Counted from the stretch's first letter, positions 26,368-36,287 are shown. The stretch: 64,000 bases of DNA from Pseudomonas rhodesiae (GCF_007858255.1 NZ_VFEU01000007.1:62001-126000); one strand, 5' to 3'. Notes: generated by a model not told the origin, from the letters alone. Numbers and translations are program-made.

Positions 26368-27243
26368 CTAGGGGGATTCGAAGGGGCTGTCCATGCGCGG
26401 TTTCCGAAGCATCCTGCGGCTGGCGAGCACCAGCCAGCACGCGAGGATAAACGGCGCGGTCAGTACCGGCAGGTGCAGGGCGGCGAAGCCCGGCGTCAGC
26501 AGGATCGCCAGCAGGATACCGGCCAGGGGCAGCCAGGCCCGACGACTGATCTGGCTCAACGCCAGGGCTGCCAGCGCTGGGTTGTAGCTGTGCAGGCCGA
26601 GCAGGGCTTGTGTGGTTTCACCCAACCCCAGGGCGAACAATGCGCCGCTGCCGGCACCGATGAACGCCCACAACACGGCGCGCCGATTGGCCAGCCACAG
26701 GCCCAATGCAATCAGGCCGCCGGCCAGTGGCTGATCCAGCAACATGACCTGGGCCAGGCCGGTGAAAGGCGCGCTGAACAGGCCGAAGGCGTCGGCGCTG
26801 AGCGTGGCCGCCTCGCCGGGCGTCGCGCGGCCCAGCAGCAGCCAACCTAGACCGACAAAAGGCGCGGTGTAGGCCGGCAAGTCATCGGTCTGGCTGGCGT
26901 GTTTCAACCATTGCCGCGTGAGCATAGCGCTGACGCCGCCGCCCGCCAGGATCAATGGCGGCAGCAACGCCGTCCACGGCAAGTGCTGGCTGATCAGCAA
27001 CCCCAGCAGCACGCCGTTGTAGCTATACAAACCGGCCTGGCGCTCGGCTTTGGGATAGCCGCGGCGCTGGGCCGTGAGCAAACCGGCGACGCCACCGAGT
27101 AACGCACCGCCGAACAACGCCGGGGCACTGATCAGGATCGCCAGCAGGCACAGCAGGCCGCACAGAGGATGGCGTTGCAGGAAAATCTGGCTGAAGCCGT
27201 TGAGCAACGCTTCGGCCCAGTCGGGGCAGGTTGGGTTGTGCAT
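26368..27243 (-). CDS. Urea transporter (UT family)
   Basis: The 291-residue membrane protein shows the two-fold repeat of urea channels: YSYNGVLLGLL and LHSYNPALAALAL in the two halves, and the paired signatures LPAYTAPF and LPVLTAPF. These line a urea-selective pore. No urease gene lies in the window. The stop is 32 bases upstream of the channel start, so the two could form an operon. A REPIN lies upstream of its start. Confidence 0.85.
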   Translation of the reverse strand: MHNPTCPDWAEALLNGFSQIFLQRHPLCGLLCLLAILISAPALFGGALLGGVAGLLTAQRRGYPKAERQAGLYSYNGVLLGLLISQHLPWTALLPPLILAGGGVSAMLTRQWLKHASQTDDLPAYTAPFVGLGWLLLGRATPGEAATLSADAFGLFSAPFTGLAQVMLLDQPLAGGLIALGLWLANRRAVLWAFIGAGSGALFALGLGETTQALLGLHSYNPALAALALSQISRRAWLPLAGILLAILLTPGFAALHLPVLTAPFILACWLVLASRRMLRKPRMDSPFESP

Positions 27244-27273
27244 GGTGGGTATTCAGTTGGACTGGGGTGAAAC

Positions 27274-27367
27274 CCATCGGGGGCAAGCCCCCTCCCACAC
27301 TTGATTGGGTTCACAAAGTCATAGCTGTGAATGCAGTCCAATGTGGGAGGGGGCTTGCCCCCGATGG
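27274..27367. repeat. REPIN between pyruvate kinase and urea transporter genes
   Basis: Inverted arms CATCGGGGGCAAGCCCCCTC and its complement are separated by about 38 bases. The right arm ends 15 bases before the pyruvate kinase stop codon, so it may protect the 3' end of that operon's message. Confidence 0.88.
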
Positions 27368-27381
27368 GGCCGCTACAGACG

Positions 27382-28797
27382 CTAGATCAACACCTCTATG
27401 CGCAGCGAGTTGGTCGACCCCGGCTGCCCGAACGGCACCCCGGCAGTAATCACCAACGTATCCCCACGCTCTGCCATACCCTGGGCCTGGGCAATCTCCA
27501 GCGCCGTCGAACACACCTCATCGACCTGACGCAGCCGATCGTTGACCACCGAATGCACGCCCCACGCTACGCTCAAGCGCCGCGCGGTGGACAGGTTCGG
27601 CGTCAGGTTGAGGATCGGCGCCACCGGTCGTTCCCGCGCCGCGCGCAGGGTGGAGCTGCCGGACTCGCTGTAGTTCACCAGCACCGCCACCGGCAGGATG
27701 TTGCTGATGCGGCGGATCGCGCAGCTGATGGCGTCCGATACTGTGGCTTCCGCTTTGGGCCGGTTGACCTCCAGTTGCGTCTGGTAGTCCGGGCCGTTTT
27801 CCACTTGGCGGATGATCTTGCTCATCATCTGCACGGCTTCTAACGGGTAGTCGCCCGACGCGGTTTCCGCCGACAGCATCACCGCATCCGCGCCTTCGGC
27901 CACGGCGTTGGCCACATCGGTGACTTCGGCGCGGGTCGGCGCCGGGGAGAAACGCATGGATTCGAGCATCTGCGTGGCCACCACCACCGGTTTGCCCAAC
28001 TCGCGGCAGGTGCGAATGATGGTTTTCTGGATCTGCGGCACGCTCTCGGCCGGCACCTCCACCCCCAAGTCACCCCGGGCCACCATGATCGCATCGCTCA
28101 GGTGGGCGATTTCACGCAGGTGCTGCACGGCCGAGGGCTTCTCGATCTTGGCCATCAAGAACGCCCGATCACCGATCAGCTCGCGGGCCTCGCGGATATC
28201 TTCCGGGCGCTGCACGAACGACAGCGCCACCCAGTCCACACCCAGTTCCAGGCCGAAGCTCAGGTCGCGACGATCCTTGGCGGTGAGGGGGCTCAGTTCC
28301 AACAGCGCTTGTGGGACGTTCACACCTTTGCGGTCGGACAATTCGCCGCCGTTCAGCACCGTGGTGTCGATGGCATCCTTGTGTTTGCTGACCACCCGCA
28401 GGCGCAGTTTGCCGTCGTCGAGCAACAGGTCCATGCCCGGTTCCAGGGCCGCGATGATTTCCGGGTGGGGCAGGTTGACCCGGCGCTCATTCCCCGGGGT
28501 TTCGTCCAAGTCCAGGCGCAGCGCCTGGCCGCGCACCAGTTGCACGCAGCCGTCGGCAAAACGCCCGACCCGCAGCTTCGGCCCTTGCAGGTCCATGAGG
28601 ATGCCCAACGGATAGTTGAGCTGGCGCTCCACCTGACGGATCCACTGGTAGCGCTGGGCGTGATCGGCGTGCTCGCCGTGGCTGAAGTTGAGGCGGAAGA
28701 TATTCACTCCGGCCTCCACCAGCTCGCGGATGTCATCGATACCGTCGATGGCCGGGCCCAGGGTGGCGAGGATTTTGACCTTTTTGTCAGGCGTCAT
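27382..28797 (-). CDS. pykF: Pyruvate kinase
   Basis: The 471-residue enzyme converts PEP and ADP to pyruvate and ATP. Family motifs are in order: KILATLGPA, RLNFSHGEH (K+/substrate site), MDLQGPKLR, then MAKIEKPSAVQHL (catalytic Lys and metal-binding Glu), MVARGDLGVEVP and TQMLESM. It is the last gene of gcl-hyi-glxR-ttuD-pyk. Its ATG overlaps the end of the glycerate kinase gene by 11 bases. The pathway link is direct: glycerate 2-phosphate formed upstream enters at enolase and reaches this enzyme. The symbol follows its position by analogy to P. aeruginosa. Confidence 0.93.
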   Translation of the reverse strand: MTPDKKVKILATLGPAIDGIDDIRELVEAGVNIFRLNFSHGEHADHAQRYQWIRQVERQLNYPLGILMDLQGPKLRVGRFADGCVQLVRGQALRLDLDETPGNERRVNLPHPEIIAALEPGMDLLLDDGKLRLRVVSKHKDAIDTTVLNGGELSDRKGVNVPQALLELSPLTAKDRRDLSFGLELGVDWVALSFVQRPEDIREARELIGDRAFLMAKIEKPSAVQHLREIAHLSDAIMVARGDLGVEVPAESVPQIQKTIIRTCRELGKPVVVATQMLESMRFSPAPTRAEVTDVANAVAEGADAVMLSAETASGDYPLEAVQMMSKIIRQVENGPDYQTQLEVNRPKAEATVSDAISCAIRRISNILPVAVLVNYSESGSSTLRAARERPVAPILNLTPNLSTARRLSVAWGVHSVVNDRLRQVDEVCSTALEIAQAQGMAERGDTLVITAGVPFGQPGSTNSLRIEVLI

Positions 28798-30067
28798 GGT
28801 GGGCAGTCTCAAGGATCAGGATGGCGCGGAAGTCGTTGACGTTGGTGCGCGTGGGCTCGGTGACGATCAACCCGTCGAGGGCGGCGAAATAGCCGTAGCC
28901 GTTGTTGTTATCCAACTCGTCGCTGGCCGACAGGCCGAGGGCTTCGGCGCGCGCGTAACTGCACGGGGTCATGATCGCGCCGGCGTTGTCTTCGGAGCCG
29001 TCGATGCCGTCGGTGTCACCGGCCAGTGCGTACACGCCGGGCAGTCCCTTGAGGCTATCGGTGAGGCTCAGCAGGAACTCTGCGTTGCGCCCGCCACGGC
29101 CGTCGCCGCGTACGGTCACGGTAGTTTCGCCGCCGGACAGGATCACGCACGGCGCCGCCAGCGGCTGGCCATGCTGCACGATCTGCCGGGCGATACCGGC
29201 ATGCACCTTGGCCACGTCCCGCGCTTCACCTTCCAGATCGCCGAGGATCAGCGGGCTGAAACCGGCCTGGCGCACTTTCACCGCCACCGCTTCAAGGGAT
29301 TGCTGCGGGCGGGCGATCAATTGGAAATGGCTGCGGGCAAGCACCGGGTCGCCGGGCTTGACGGTTTCCGACGCCGGGTTCTGCAACCAGCTGCGCACCG
29401 AGGCGGGCGCGTCGATGCGGTAGCGCTTGAGGATCGCCAGCGCCTGTTGCGACGTGCTCGGGTCGCCGACGGTGGGGCCGGAGGCGATCACCGTGGCCTG
29501 GTCGCCCGGCACATCGGAAATCGCGTAGGTGTACACCGTGGCCGGCCACGCGGCCCTGGCCAGACGCCCGCCCTTGATCGCCGAGAGGTGCTTGCGCACG
29601 CAGTTCATCTCGCCGATGGACGCGCCGGACTTGAGCAGGGCTTTGTTGATGGCCTGTTTGTCGGCCAGGCTGATGCCTTCGGCGGGCAGAGCCAGCAAGG
29701 CTGAGCCGCCGCCGGAGAGCAGGAAGATCACACGATCGTCTTCGCCCAGGTTGCTGATCAACGCCAGCACGCGCTGGGCTACCGCCAGGCCGGCGGCATC
29801 GGGCACCGGGTGCGCGGCTTCGACCACTTCGATTTTCTTGCAAGGAGCCCCGTGGCCGTAGCGGGTAACCACCAGGCCGGTGACTTCGCCTTGCCAGCAA
29901 TTTTCGACCACGAGCGCCATGGCGGCGGCCGCCTTGCCGGCACCGATCACGATCACACGGCCGCTACGGTCGGCGGGCAGATAGGGTTCAAGGACTTGCC
30001 GGGGGTGGGCGGCGTCGATGGCTGTGGCAAACAGCTCGCGAAGCAGGTGTTGCGGATCGACCGACAT
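28787..30067 (-). CDS. ttuD: Glycerate 2-kinase, MOFRL type (TtuD)
   Basis: The 426-residue protein belongs to the glycerate kinase-2 family: VIGAGKAAAAMA near the N-terminus, the LLSGGGSALLALPAEG loop, CVRKHLSAIKGGRLA, and the C-terminal MOFRL domain with LAGDTDGIDG. It is often misnamed hydroxypyruvate reductase. It phosphorylates D-glycerate from the upstream GlxR step, giving 2-phosphoglycerate. Overlap with the downstream kinase gene indicates coupled translation. Confidence 0.9.
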   Translation of the reverse strand: MSVDPQHLLRELFATAIDAAHPRQVLEPYLPADRSGRVIVIGAGKAAAAMALVVENCWQGEVTGLVVTRYGHGAPCKKIEVVEAAHPVPDAAGLAVAQRVLALISNLGEDDRVIFLLSGGGSALLALPAEGISLADKQAINKALLKSGASIGEMNCVRKHLSAIKGGRLARAAWPATVYTYAISDVPGDQATVIASGPTVGDPSTSQQALAILKRYRIDAPASVRSWLQNPASETVKPGDPVLARSHFQLIARPQQSLEAVAVKVRQAGFSPLILGDLEGEARDVAKVHAGIARQIVQHGQPLAAPCVILSGGETTVTVRGDGRGGRNAEFLLSLTDSLKGLPGVYALAGDTDGIDGSEDNAGAIMTPCSYARAEALGLSASDELDNNNGYGYFAALDGLIVTEPTRTNVNDFRAILILETAHHDA

Positions 30068-30155
30068 AAGCGGGCTCCCGGATATTTTTGTTATTAGACG
30101 TGCAGCTATTTCAGCCTTGGCCTAGGAATAGGCCCTACTTTGAAATGGAGCCACC

Positions 30156-30230
30156 TGTGGGAGGGGGCTTGCCCCCGATAGCGGTCTATCCGCTACAGAA
30201 GACATGCTCTCGGGAGCAAGCCCCTCTCAC
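30156..30230. repeat. REPIN between glxR and ttuD
   Basis: Inverted arms (GTGGGAGGGGGCTTGCCCCC and a diverged GGGAGCAAGCCCCTCTCAC) flank a short spacer inside the operon. Such a palindrome could alter expression of the genes on either side. Confidence 0.8.
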
Positions 30231-30244
30231 ATTTGATCAAGGCA

Positions 30245-31135
30245 TTACTGATCGCGAATCGAGAAATTCGCCATATGCTCCAAGCCCTTGATCAGCGCCG
30301 AATGGTCCCAATTCCCGCCCCCCAGCGCATTACAGGTGCTGAACACCTGCTGAGTACCGGCAGTGTTCGGCAGGTTGATCCCCAGTTCTTTGGCTCCGGC
30401 CAGGGCCAGGTTCAAATCCTTCTGGTGCAGGTTGATGCGGAAGCCCGGATCGAAGGTGCCCTTGATCATGCGTTCGCCGTGTACTTCAAGGATTTTCGAC
30501 GAAGCAAAACCGCCCATCAGCGCTTCGCGCACCTTGGCTGGGTCGGCCCCGTTTTTGGCGGCGAACAGCAACGCTTCGGCCACCGCCTGGATGTTCAGCG
30601 CCACAATGATCTGATTGGCGACCTTGGCGGTCTGGCCATCGCCATTACCGCCCACCAACGTGATGTTCTTGCCCATGGCTTGGAACAGCGGCAGGGCGCG
30701 CTCAAAGGTCTGTGGCTCGCCACCGATCATGATGCTCAAAGTACCGGCCTTGGCGCCGACTTCACCGCCGGACACCGGCGCATCGAGGTACTGCGCGCCG
30801 TGCTCGTTGATCTTGGCGGCAAAGGACTTGGTGGCGGTGGGCGAGATCGAACTCATGTCGATCACCACCTTGTTCGGCGACAGCCCGGCGGCCACGCCGT
30901 CGGTACGGAACAACACGTCCTCGACCTGTGGGGTGTCCGGCACCATGACGATGATGAACTCGGCTTCCTGAGCCACTTGTTGCGGGCTGGCCAGCGCCAC
31001 GGCGCCGGCGTCGATCAGTGCTTGCGGGGCCTTGCCGTGGTGCTCGGAGAGGAACAGTTGATGACCTGCTTTTTGCAGGTTGGCGGCCATGGGTTGGCCC
31101 ATGATGCCGGTGCCGATAAAGCCGATTTTAGCCAT
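30245..31135 (-). CDS. glxR: Tartronate semialdehyde reductase (2-hydroxy-3-oxopropionate reductase)
   Basis: The 296-residue beta-hydroxyacid dehydrogenase has the dinucleotide-binding GFIGTGIMGQPMA at the N-terminus, the substrate loop DAPVSGGEVGAKAGTL and the catalytic lysine in GDGQTAKVANQI. It reduces tartronate semialdehyde, made by the Gcl protein, to D-glycerate with NAD(P)H. Third gene of the glyoxylate operon, with REPINs on both sides. Confidence 0.93.
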   Translation of the reverse strand: MAKIGFIGTGIMGQPMAANLQKAGHQLFLSEHHGKAPQALIDAGAVALASPQQVAQEAEFIIVMVPDTPQVEDVLFRTDGVAAGLSPNKVVIDMSSISPTATKSFAAKINEHGAQYLDAPVSGGEVGAKAGTLSIMIGGEPQTFERALPLFQAMGKNITLVGGNGDGQTAKVANQIIVALNIQAVAEALLFAAKNGADPAKVREALMGGFASSKILEVHGERMIKGTFDPGFRINLHQKDLNLALAGAKELGINLPNTAGTQQVFSTCNALGGGNWDHSALIKGLEHMANFSIRDQ

Positions 31136-31153
31136 GATGAAATCCTCTTGTTA

Positions 31154-31245
31154 TGTGGAAGGGGGGCTTGCCCCCGATGACGGTGTGCCAGGCAAAACAG
31201 TGTTGACTGAGCTGCCGCTATCGGGTGCAAGCCTCCTCCCACAGG
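31154..31245. repeat. REPIN that runs into the hyi coding end
   Basis: The left arm begins near 31154 (GTGGAAGGGGGGCTTGCCCCC, one base longer than usual) and the right arm (CTATCGGGTGCAAGCCTCCTCCCAC) covers about 31219-31243. The hyi stop codon is at 31218, so the right arm supplies its last codons. The right arm is diverged at a few positions. Confidence 0.8.
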
Positions 31246-32012
31246 GTTTTGAGCCAGCCAAGACCCGCTTCGGTGGTGGTCAACGGCTTGTATTCACAGC
31301 CGACCCAACCCGTGTAACCAATCCGGTCCAGATGCTCGAACAGGAAGCGATAGTTGATCTCCCCGGTCCCCGGCTCGTTGCGCCCCGGGTTGTCCGCCAG
31401 CTGGATGTGATTGATCTCACCCAGGTGCGCGGCCATGGTGCGGGCCAGGTCACCTTCCATGATTTGCATGTGGTAGATGTCGTATTGCAGGAACAGATTG
31501 TCACTGCCCACCCGCTCGCGGATCGCCAGGGCCTGAGCGGTGTTGTTCAGGTAGAAGCCCGGGATGTCGCGGATGTTGATCGCTTCCATCACCAGTTTGA
31601 TGCCCGCCGCTTTCAGTTTGTCGGCGGCGTACTTGAGGTTGGCGACGAAGGTGTCTTCCAACTGTTGGTCGTCGACACCGGCGGGGCGAATACCGGCCAG
31701 GCAGTTGATTTGCGTATTGCCCAGCACCTGGGCATAGGCGATGGCCAACGTGACCCCGGCGCGGAATTCCTCGACCCGGTCCGGATGGCACGCCAGGCCG
31801 CGCTCGCCGTTGGCCCAGTCACCCGCCGGCAGGTTGAACAACACTTGAGTCAGGCCATGGGCGTCCAGTTGCGCCTTGATCTCGGCAGAGCTGAACTCGT
31901 AAGGGAACAGGTACTCCACCCCCTGAAAACCGGCATCGGCGGCCGCTTTGAAGCGAGCGAGAAAGTCCTGTTCGGTGAACAGCATGGACAGGTTGGCGGC
32001 AAAGCGCGGCAT
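31218..32012 (-). CDS. hyi: Hydroxypyruvate isomerase
   Basis: The 264-residue TIM-barrel protein of the Hyi/OtnI family interconverts hydroxypyruvate and tartronate semialdehyde. Key segments are GFQGVEYLFPYEF, LVMEAINIRDIPGF (metal-binding Glu), QYDIYHMQIMEGD (Asp/His), QLADNPGRNEPGTGEINY and GCEYKP. Start ATG at 32012 is 10 bases after the gcl stop. The final residues TLWEEACTR are encoded by a REP arm (see repeat at 31154-31245). Confidence 0.93.
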   Translation of the reverse strand: MPRFAANLSMLFTEQDFLARFKAAADAGFQGVEYLFPYEFSSAEIKAQLDAHGLTQVLFNLPAGDWANGERGLACHPDRVEEFRAGVTLAIAYAQVLGNTQINCLAGIRPAGVDDQQLEDTFVANLKYAADKLKAAGIKLVMEAINIRDIPGFYLNNTAQALAIRERVGSDNLFLQYDIYHMQIMEGDLARTMAAHLGEINHIQLADNPGRNEPGTGEINYRFLFEHLDRIGYTGWVGCEYKPLTTTEAGLGWLKTLWEEACTR

Positions 32013-32022
32013 AGGGTTCTCC

Positions 32023-33798
32023 TTAATCGAGCAGGGAAATGGCAGTCGGCGCATCGTTGCCGACCAGGGCCAGGTCTTCGAATTCGTTGACGGCGTTGAT
32101 CTCGGTGCCCATGGAAATATTGGTCACCCGCTCCAGAATAATCTCAACGATCACCGGCACCTTGAATTCTTCGATCATGGCCTCGGCCTGGCGTAAGGCC
32201 GGCGCGATCTGGCTGGGTTCGAACACGCGCAGGGCCTTGCAACCCAGGCCTTCGGCGACGGCCACGTGGTCCACGCCATAGCCATTGAGTTCCGGGGCGT
32301 TGAGGTTGTCGAAAGACAGCTGCACGCAGTAGTCCATTTCAAAGCCACGCTGGGCCTGGCGGATCAGACCCAGGTAGGAATTGTTCACCACCACATGGAT
32401 GTACGGCAGTTTGAACTGCGCGCCCACCGCCAGCTCTTCGATCATGAACTGGAAGTCGTAGTCGCCGGACAACGCCACTACTTTGCGGCTCGGGTCGGCC
32501 TTGACCACCCCCAGCGCCGCCGGAATCGTCCAGCCCAGCGGGCCGGCCTGGCCGCAATTGATCCAATGGCGCGGCTTGTAGACGTGCAGGAACTGCGCGC
32601 CGGCGATCTGCGACAGGCCGATGGTGCTGACGTAGCAGGTGTCTTTGCCGAACACCTGGTTCATCTCTTCGTACACCCGTTGCGGCTTGACCGGCACCGC
32701 ATCGAAGTGAGTCTTGCGCTGCAAGGTGGCCTTGCGTTGCTGGCAATCATGCAGCCAGGCGCTGCGGTCCTTGAGCTTGCCGGCGGCTTTCCATTCGCGG
32801 GCCACTTCAATGAACATCGTCAGGGCAGAGCCGGCGTCGGACACGATGCCCAAGTCCGGTGTGAAAACGCGGCCGATCTGTGTCGGCTCGATGTCCACGT
32901 GGATGAATTTACGGCCTTCGGTGTACACCTCGACCGAACCGGTGTGGCGGTTAGCCCAGCGGTTACCGATGCCCAGCACCACGTCGGACTTGAGCATGGT
33001 CGCGTTGCCGTAACGGTGCGAGGTTTGCAGACCGACCATGCCCACCATCAGCGGGTGATCGTCGGGGATCGTGCCCCAACCCATCAGAGTCGGGATCACC
33101 GGGATGCCGGTCAGTTCGGCGAACTCCACCAGCAGCTCGCTGGCGTCGGCGTTGATCACGCCGCCGCCGCTGACCAACAGCGGGCGTTCCGCCTGGTCGA
33201 GCAGGGCCAGGGCTTTCTCCACCTGTACGCGAGTGGCCAGAGGCTTGGCCAGGGGCAGTGGCTGATAAGCGTCAATGTCGAACTCGATCTCAGCCATTTG
33301 CACGTCGAACGGCAGGTCGATCAACACCGGGCCGGGGCGGCCGGAGCGCATTTCATAAAAGGCTTTCTGGAACGCGTAGGGCACCTGACCGGGTTCGAGC
33401 ACAGTGGTTGCCCATTTAGTCACCGGCTTGACGATGCTGGTGATGTCCACGGCCTGGAAATCTTCCTTGTGCATGCGGGCACGGGGCGCTTGGCCGGTGA
33501 TGCACAGGATCGGGATCGAGTCGGCCGAGGCGCTGTAGAGGCCGGTGACCATGTCGGTGCCCGCCGGGCCCGACGTGCCGATGCACACACCGATATTGCC
33601 AGCTTTGGTGCGGGTGTAACCCTCGGCCATGTGCGAGGCGCCTTCAACGTGGCGAGCAAGGACGTGATCGATGCCACCCACTTTCTGCAAAGCCGAATAC
33701 AGCGGGTTGATTGCGGCGCCGGGGATACCGAAGGCAGTGTCCACACCTTCACGGCGCATCACCAGGACGGCGGCTTCGATTGCTCTCATTTTGCTCAT
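32023..33798 (-). CDS. gcl: Glyoxylate carboligase (tartronate-semialdehyde synthase)
   Basis: The 591-residue thiamine-diphosphate enzyme condenses two glyoxylates to tartronate semialdehyde and CO2. It shows the three-domain layout of the acetohydroxyacid synthase family: PYR domain start ([14 protein letters not shown]), FAD-type central domain ([13 protein letters not shown]) and PP domain with the ThDP motif [14 protein letters not shown]...[10 protein letters not shown]. The expected catalytic Glu of the PYR domain is replaced by Val in this family; here the segment is FGIPGAAI, consistent with that. ATG 33798 ([10 protein letters not shown]) chosen. First gene of the operon; a TTGTATACAA palindrome lies just upstream. 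Confidence 0.94.
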   Translation of the reverse strand: MSKMRAIEAAVLVMRREGVDTAFGIPGAAINPLYSALQKVGGIDHVLARHVEGASHMAEGYTRTKAGNIGVCIGTSGPAGTDMVTGLYSASADSIPILCITGQAPRARMHKEDFQAVDITSIVKPVTKWATTVLEPGQVPYAFQKAFYEMRSGRPGPVLIDLPFDVQMAEIEFDIDAYQPLPLAKPLATRVQVEKALALLDQAERPLLVSGGGVINADASELLVEFAELTGIPVIPTLMGWGTIPDDHPLMVGMVGLQTSHRYGNATMLKSDVVLGIGNRWANRHTGSVEVYTEGRKFIHVDIEPTQIGRVFTPDLGIVSDAGSALTMFIEVAREWKAAGKLKDRSAWLHDCQQRKATLQRKTHFDAVPVKPQRVYEEMNQVFGKDTCYVSTIGLSQIAGAQFLHVYKPRHWINCGQAGPLGWTIPAALGVVKADPSRKVVALSGDYDFQFMIEELAVGAQFKLPYIHVVVNNSYLGLIRQAQRGFEMDYCVQLSFDNLNAPELNGYGVDHVAVAEGLGCKALRVFEPSQIAPALRQAEAMIEEFKVPVIVEIILERVTNISMGTEINAVNEFEDLALVGNDAPTAISLLD

Positions 33799-33825
33799 GA
33801 TTTTGGTGCCTCTTGCGTTTTGTAA

Positions 33826-33835
33826 TTGTATACAA
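33826..33835. promoter_or_regulatory. TTGTATACAA palindrome, gcl side
   Basis: A perfect 10-base palindrome 27 bases before the gcl start, identical to one on the other side of the intergenic region. The NNGTATACNN form is typical of GntR/FadR-type regulator operators. It would overlap or adjoin the gcl promoter. Confidence 0.55.
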
Positions 33836-33953
33836 GTGGTATCTGTCCAAAGTGTATTCACGGCGAGCAGTGCAGGTCAACGCATTTTATTCGTGACCGA
33901 TTGTGCTCGCCAGAACGCATTTTTTCGACGTGTGGTGGGTTTGTGCGAAAATA

Positions 33954-33963
33954 TTGTATACAA
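33954..33963. promoter_or_regulatory. TTGTATACAA palindrome, GlcG side
   Basis: The second identical palindrome, 118 bases from the first and 91 bases before the GlcG-like gene. Two copies in one divergent promoter region suggest a single regulator controlling both sides, possibly with looping. Confidence 0.55.
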
Positions 33964-34054
33964 AATAGTAACTCATTGTGTTCTATTTGTGCGATCGAGC
34001 ATCTGATCAATCAGACCTCCATCGCTTTCCCAATAACAAAAGAAGGACGGCACC

Positions 34055-34495
34055 ATGAGCGCTTTAACCTTGAAAACCGCCACTCAACTCGCCAGTCAGG
34101 CCCTTACAGCGGGCCGTATGATTGGCGCCGCGCCCCTGACCATCGCAGTGCTCGACAGCGGCGGCCATTTGATCACCCTGCAACGCGAAGACGGCGCCAG
34201 CCTGCTGCGCCCGCAGATCGCCATCGGCAAGGCTTGGGGCGCGATTGCGCTGGGCAAGGGTTCGCGCCTGCTGGCGCTGGACGCGCAACAACGCCCAGCG
34301 TTTATCGCAGCGCTGAACAGCCTGGGGCAGGGCAGCGTGGTGCCGGCGCCGGGTGGCGTGTTGATTCGCGATCAGGACGGTGGGGTGCTGGGAGCGATCG
34401 GGATCAGTGGGGATACGTCGGATATTGACGAGCAGTGTGCGATCACGGCGATCGAGGGGGTGGGGTTAATGGCGGATGCGGGGGTGTCGGCTTGA
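34055..34495 (+). CDS. GlcG/HbpS-family protein
   Basis: The 146-residue protein has the GlcG/PduO-C fold: APLTIAVLDSGGHLITLQREDGA, the IGKAWGAIALG helix, PAPGGVLI and LGAIGISGDTSDIDE near the C-terminus. The family lacks a firm enzymatic role; some members bind heme or cobalamin. It has no signal peptide and is divergent from gcl across a shared regulatory region, so it probably belongs to the same glyoxylate regulon. Confidence 0.85.
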   Translation: MSALTLKTATQLASQALTAGRMIGAAPLTIAVLDSGGHLITLQREDGASLLRPQIAIGKAWGAIALGKGSRLLALDAQQRPAFIAALNSLGQGSVVPAPGGVLIRDQDGGVLGAIGISGDTSDIDEQCAITAIEGVGLMADAGVSA

Positions 34496-34514
34496 ACAGT
34501 GTGTGACTTTCAGG

Positions 34515-34579
34515 GCCCCATCGTGGGCAAGCCCCCTCCCACAATGTTGATTGTGAGAGCGGGCTTGCCCACGATGGGC
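34515..34579. repeat. REPIN between GlcG and TetR genes
   Basis: Arms GCCCCATCGTGGGCAAGCC and GGGCTTGCCCACGATGGGC face each other with a short spacer. It lies between convergent genes and may serve as the terminator for both; no other hairpin is seen there. Confidence 0.85.
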
Positions 34580-34596
34580 ACCGGCTCTGCGGTGTA

Positions 34597-35202
34597 TCAG
34601 TCCGGCTCACAGCCCTTGAGCACCAACCGGATAATGGTCTGCGCCGCCGCTTCATAATCGGCTTCATCCAGCTTGGCCTTGCCGGTCACCGCGGAAATCT
34701 GCCAGTCGAAATCGGCATAGGTCTGCGTCGCGGCCCAGATGCTGAACATCAGGTGGTTGGGGTCGATTGGCGCGATCAATCCGCGATCCACCCAGCTCTG
34801 GATGCAGTCGATATTGTGCTTGGCCTGGGCGTTGAGCTGCTCGACCTGTTCGGCGCTCAGGTGCGGGGCGCCGTGCATGATTTCACTGGCGAACACCTTG
34901 GAGGCGAAGGGCAGGTCGCGGGAGATGCGGATTTTCGAGCGGATGTAATTGCTCAGCACCACCGCCGGCTCACCCTCGGGGTTGAACGGCGTGGACGCAG
35001 CCAGGATCGGCTCGATAATGCTTTCGAGCACCTCGCGGTAGAGGTTGTCCTTGGATTTGAAGTAGTAGTAGACGTTGGGCTTGGGCAGCCCGGCCTTGGC
35101 GGCGATGTCGCTGGTTTTGGTCGCGGCGAAGCCCTTGTCGGCAAACTCCTCGCTGGCCGCCCGCAGGATTTTTTCTTTGTTGCGCTCGCGAATGGTGCTC
35201 AT
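34597..35202 (-). CDS. TetR-family transcriptional regulator
   Basis: The 201-residue repressor has an N-terminal helix-turn-helix (about residues 25-50, [27 protein letters not shown]) and a C-terminal ligand domain that resembles the RutR/YcdC group ([16 protein letters not shown]). RutR binds uracil and controls pyrimidine and purine catabolism genes. The TTGTATACAA palindromes are not TetR-like, so this protein need not be their reader. It is convergent with the GlcG-like gene; the same neighbour order is seen in P. aeruginosa. Confidence 0.88.
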   Translation of the reverse strand: MSTIRERNKEKILRAASEEFADKGFAATKTSDIAAKAGLPKPNVYYYFKSKDNLYREVLESIIEPILAASTPFNPEGEPAVVLSNYIRSKIRISRDLPFASKVFASEIMHGAPHLSAEQVEQLNAQAKHNIDCIQSWVDRGLIAPIDPNHLMFSIWAATQTYADFDWQISAVTGKAKLDEADYEAAAQTIIRLVLKGCEPD

Positions 35203-35337
35203 AAACCAGGGTTTTCCTTGCCAGTGCAGGCGGTCGGGCATGGTAGCACCGGCTATCCGCGAGCCTCAACAATGTGTCCGCAACGCCTTGCGCCGCGCTA
35301 TGCTCGCGTCATCTTTTCTCTTACGGAAGTGCGTTTC

Positions 35338-36252
35338 ATGGCAGGAAGCAGTTTGTTGGTGTTGATCGACGATATCGCCACGGTACTCGACGATGTCGCT
35401 CTGATGACAAAGATGGCCGCGAAGAAAACCGCCGGCGTGCTCGGCGACGACTTGGCGCTCAATGCCCAGCAGGTGTCCGGTGTGCGCGCCGAGCGGGAAA
35501 TACCGGTGGTGTGGGCGGTGGCTAAGGGCTCGTTTATCAACAAATTGATCCTGGTGCCCACCGCGCTGTTGATCAGCGCCTTCGTCCCCTGGGCGGTCAC
35601 CCCTTTGTTGATGCTGGGCGGTGCTTTTCTGTGTTTCGAGGGCTTCGAGAAACTGGCCCATAAATTTCTGCACAGCAAGGCCGAAGACCAGGCCGAGCAT
35701 GAGCAGTTGACCAAGGCCGTAGCAGACCCGGCCACCGACCTGGTGGCCTTTGAAAAGGACAAGATCAAAGGCGCGGTGCGTACCGACTTCATTCTTTCGG
35801 CCGAGATCATCGCGATCACCCTCGGCACTGTGGCCGCTGCGCCGTTGATGCAGCAGGTGGTTGTGCTGTCGGGCATTGCGATTGTCATGACCATCGGCGT
35901 CTATGGGCTGGTGGCGGGCATCGTCAAGCTGGACGACCTGGGCCTGTGGCTAAGCCAGAAACCCGGCCAGATGGCCCGCAGCGTCGGTGGCGCCATCCTG
36001 CGCGCGGCGCCGTACATGATGAAGAGCCTGTCGGTGATCGGCACGGCGGCGATGTTCATGGTGGGCGGCGGCATCCTGACCCATGGCGTGCCGGTGGTGC
36101 ATCACTGGATCGAGACGGTCAGCCAGAGCACGGGCGCCGTGGCGTGGTTGATGCCGACGCTGCTTAACGCGGTGGCGGGAATTATTGCCGGGGCGATTGT
36201 GCTGGCGCTGGTGTCGACCGCAAGCAAGCTGTGGCGAGTCGTGAAGGCATGA
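35338..36252 (+). CDS. DUF808-family inner-membrane protein (YedI-like)
   Basis: The 304-residue protein starts [46 protein letters not shown], the family signature, followed by an acidic/basic cytoplasmic stretch and about six hydrophobic segments. The function of DUF808 is unknown. The ATG at 35338 is preceded by GGAAG. It is 135 bases from the divergent TetR gene. Confidence 0.85.
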   Translation: MAGSSLLVLIDDIATVLDDVALMTKMAAKKTAGVLGDDLALNAQQVSGVRAEREIPVVWAVAKGSFINKLILVPTALLISAFVPWAVTPLLMLGGAFLCFEGFEKLAHKFLHSKAEDQAEHEQLTKAVADPATDLVAFEKDKIKGAVRTDFILSAEIIAITLGTVAAAPLMQQVVVLSGIAIVMTIGVYGLVAGIVKLDDLGLWLSQKPGQMARSVGGAILRAAPYMMKSLSVIGTAAMFMVGGGILTHGVPVVHHWIETVSQSTGAVAWLMPTLLNAVAGIIAGAIVLALVSTASKLWRVVKA

Positions 36253-36287
36253 GTTCAGCGCCCCCACGCGCTTGCTGCAGAGTCAGG

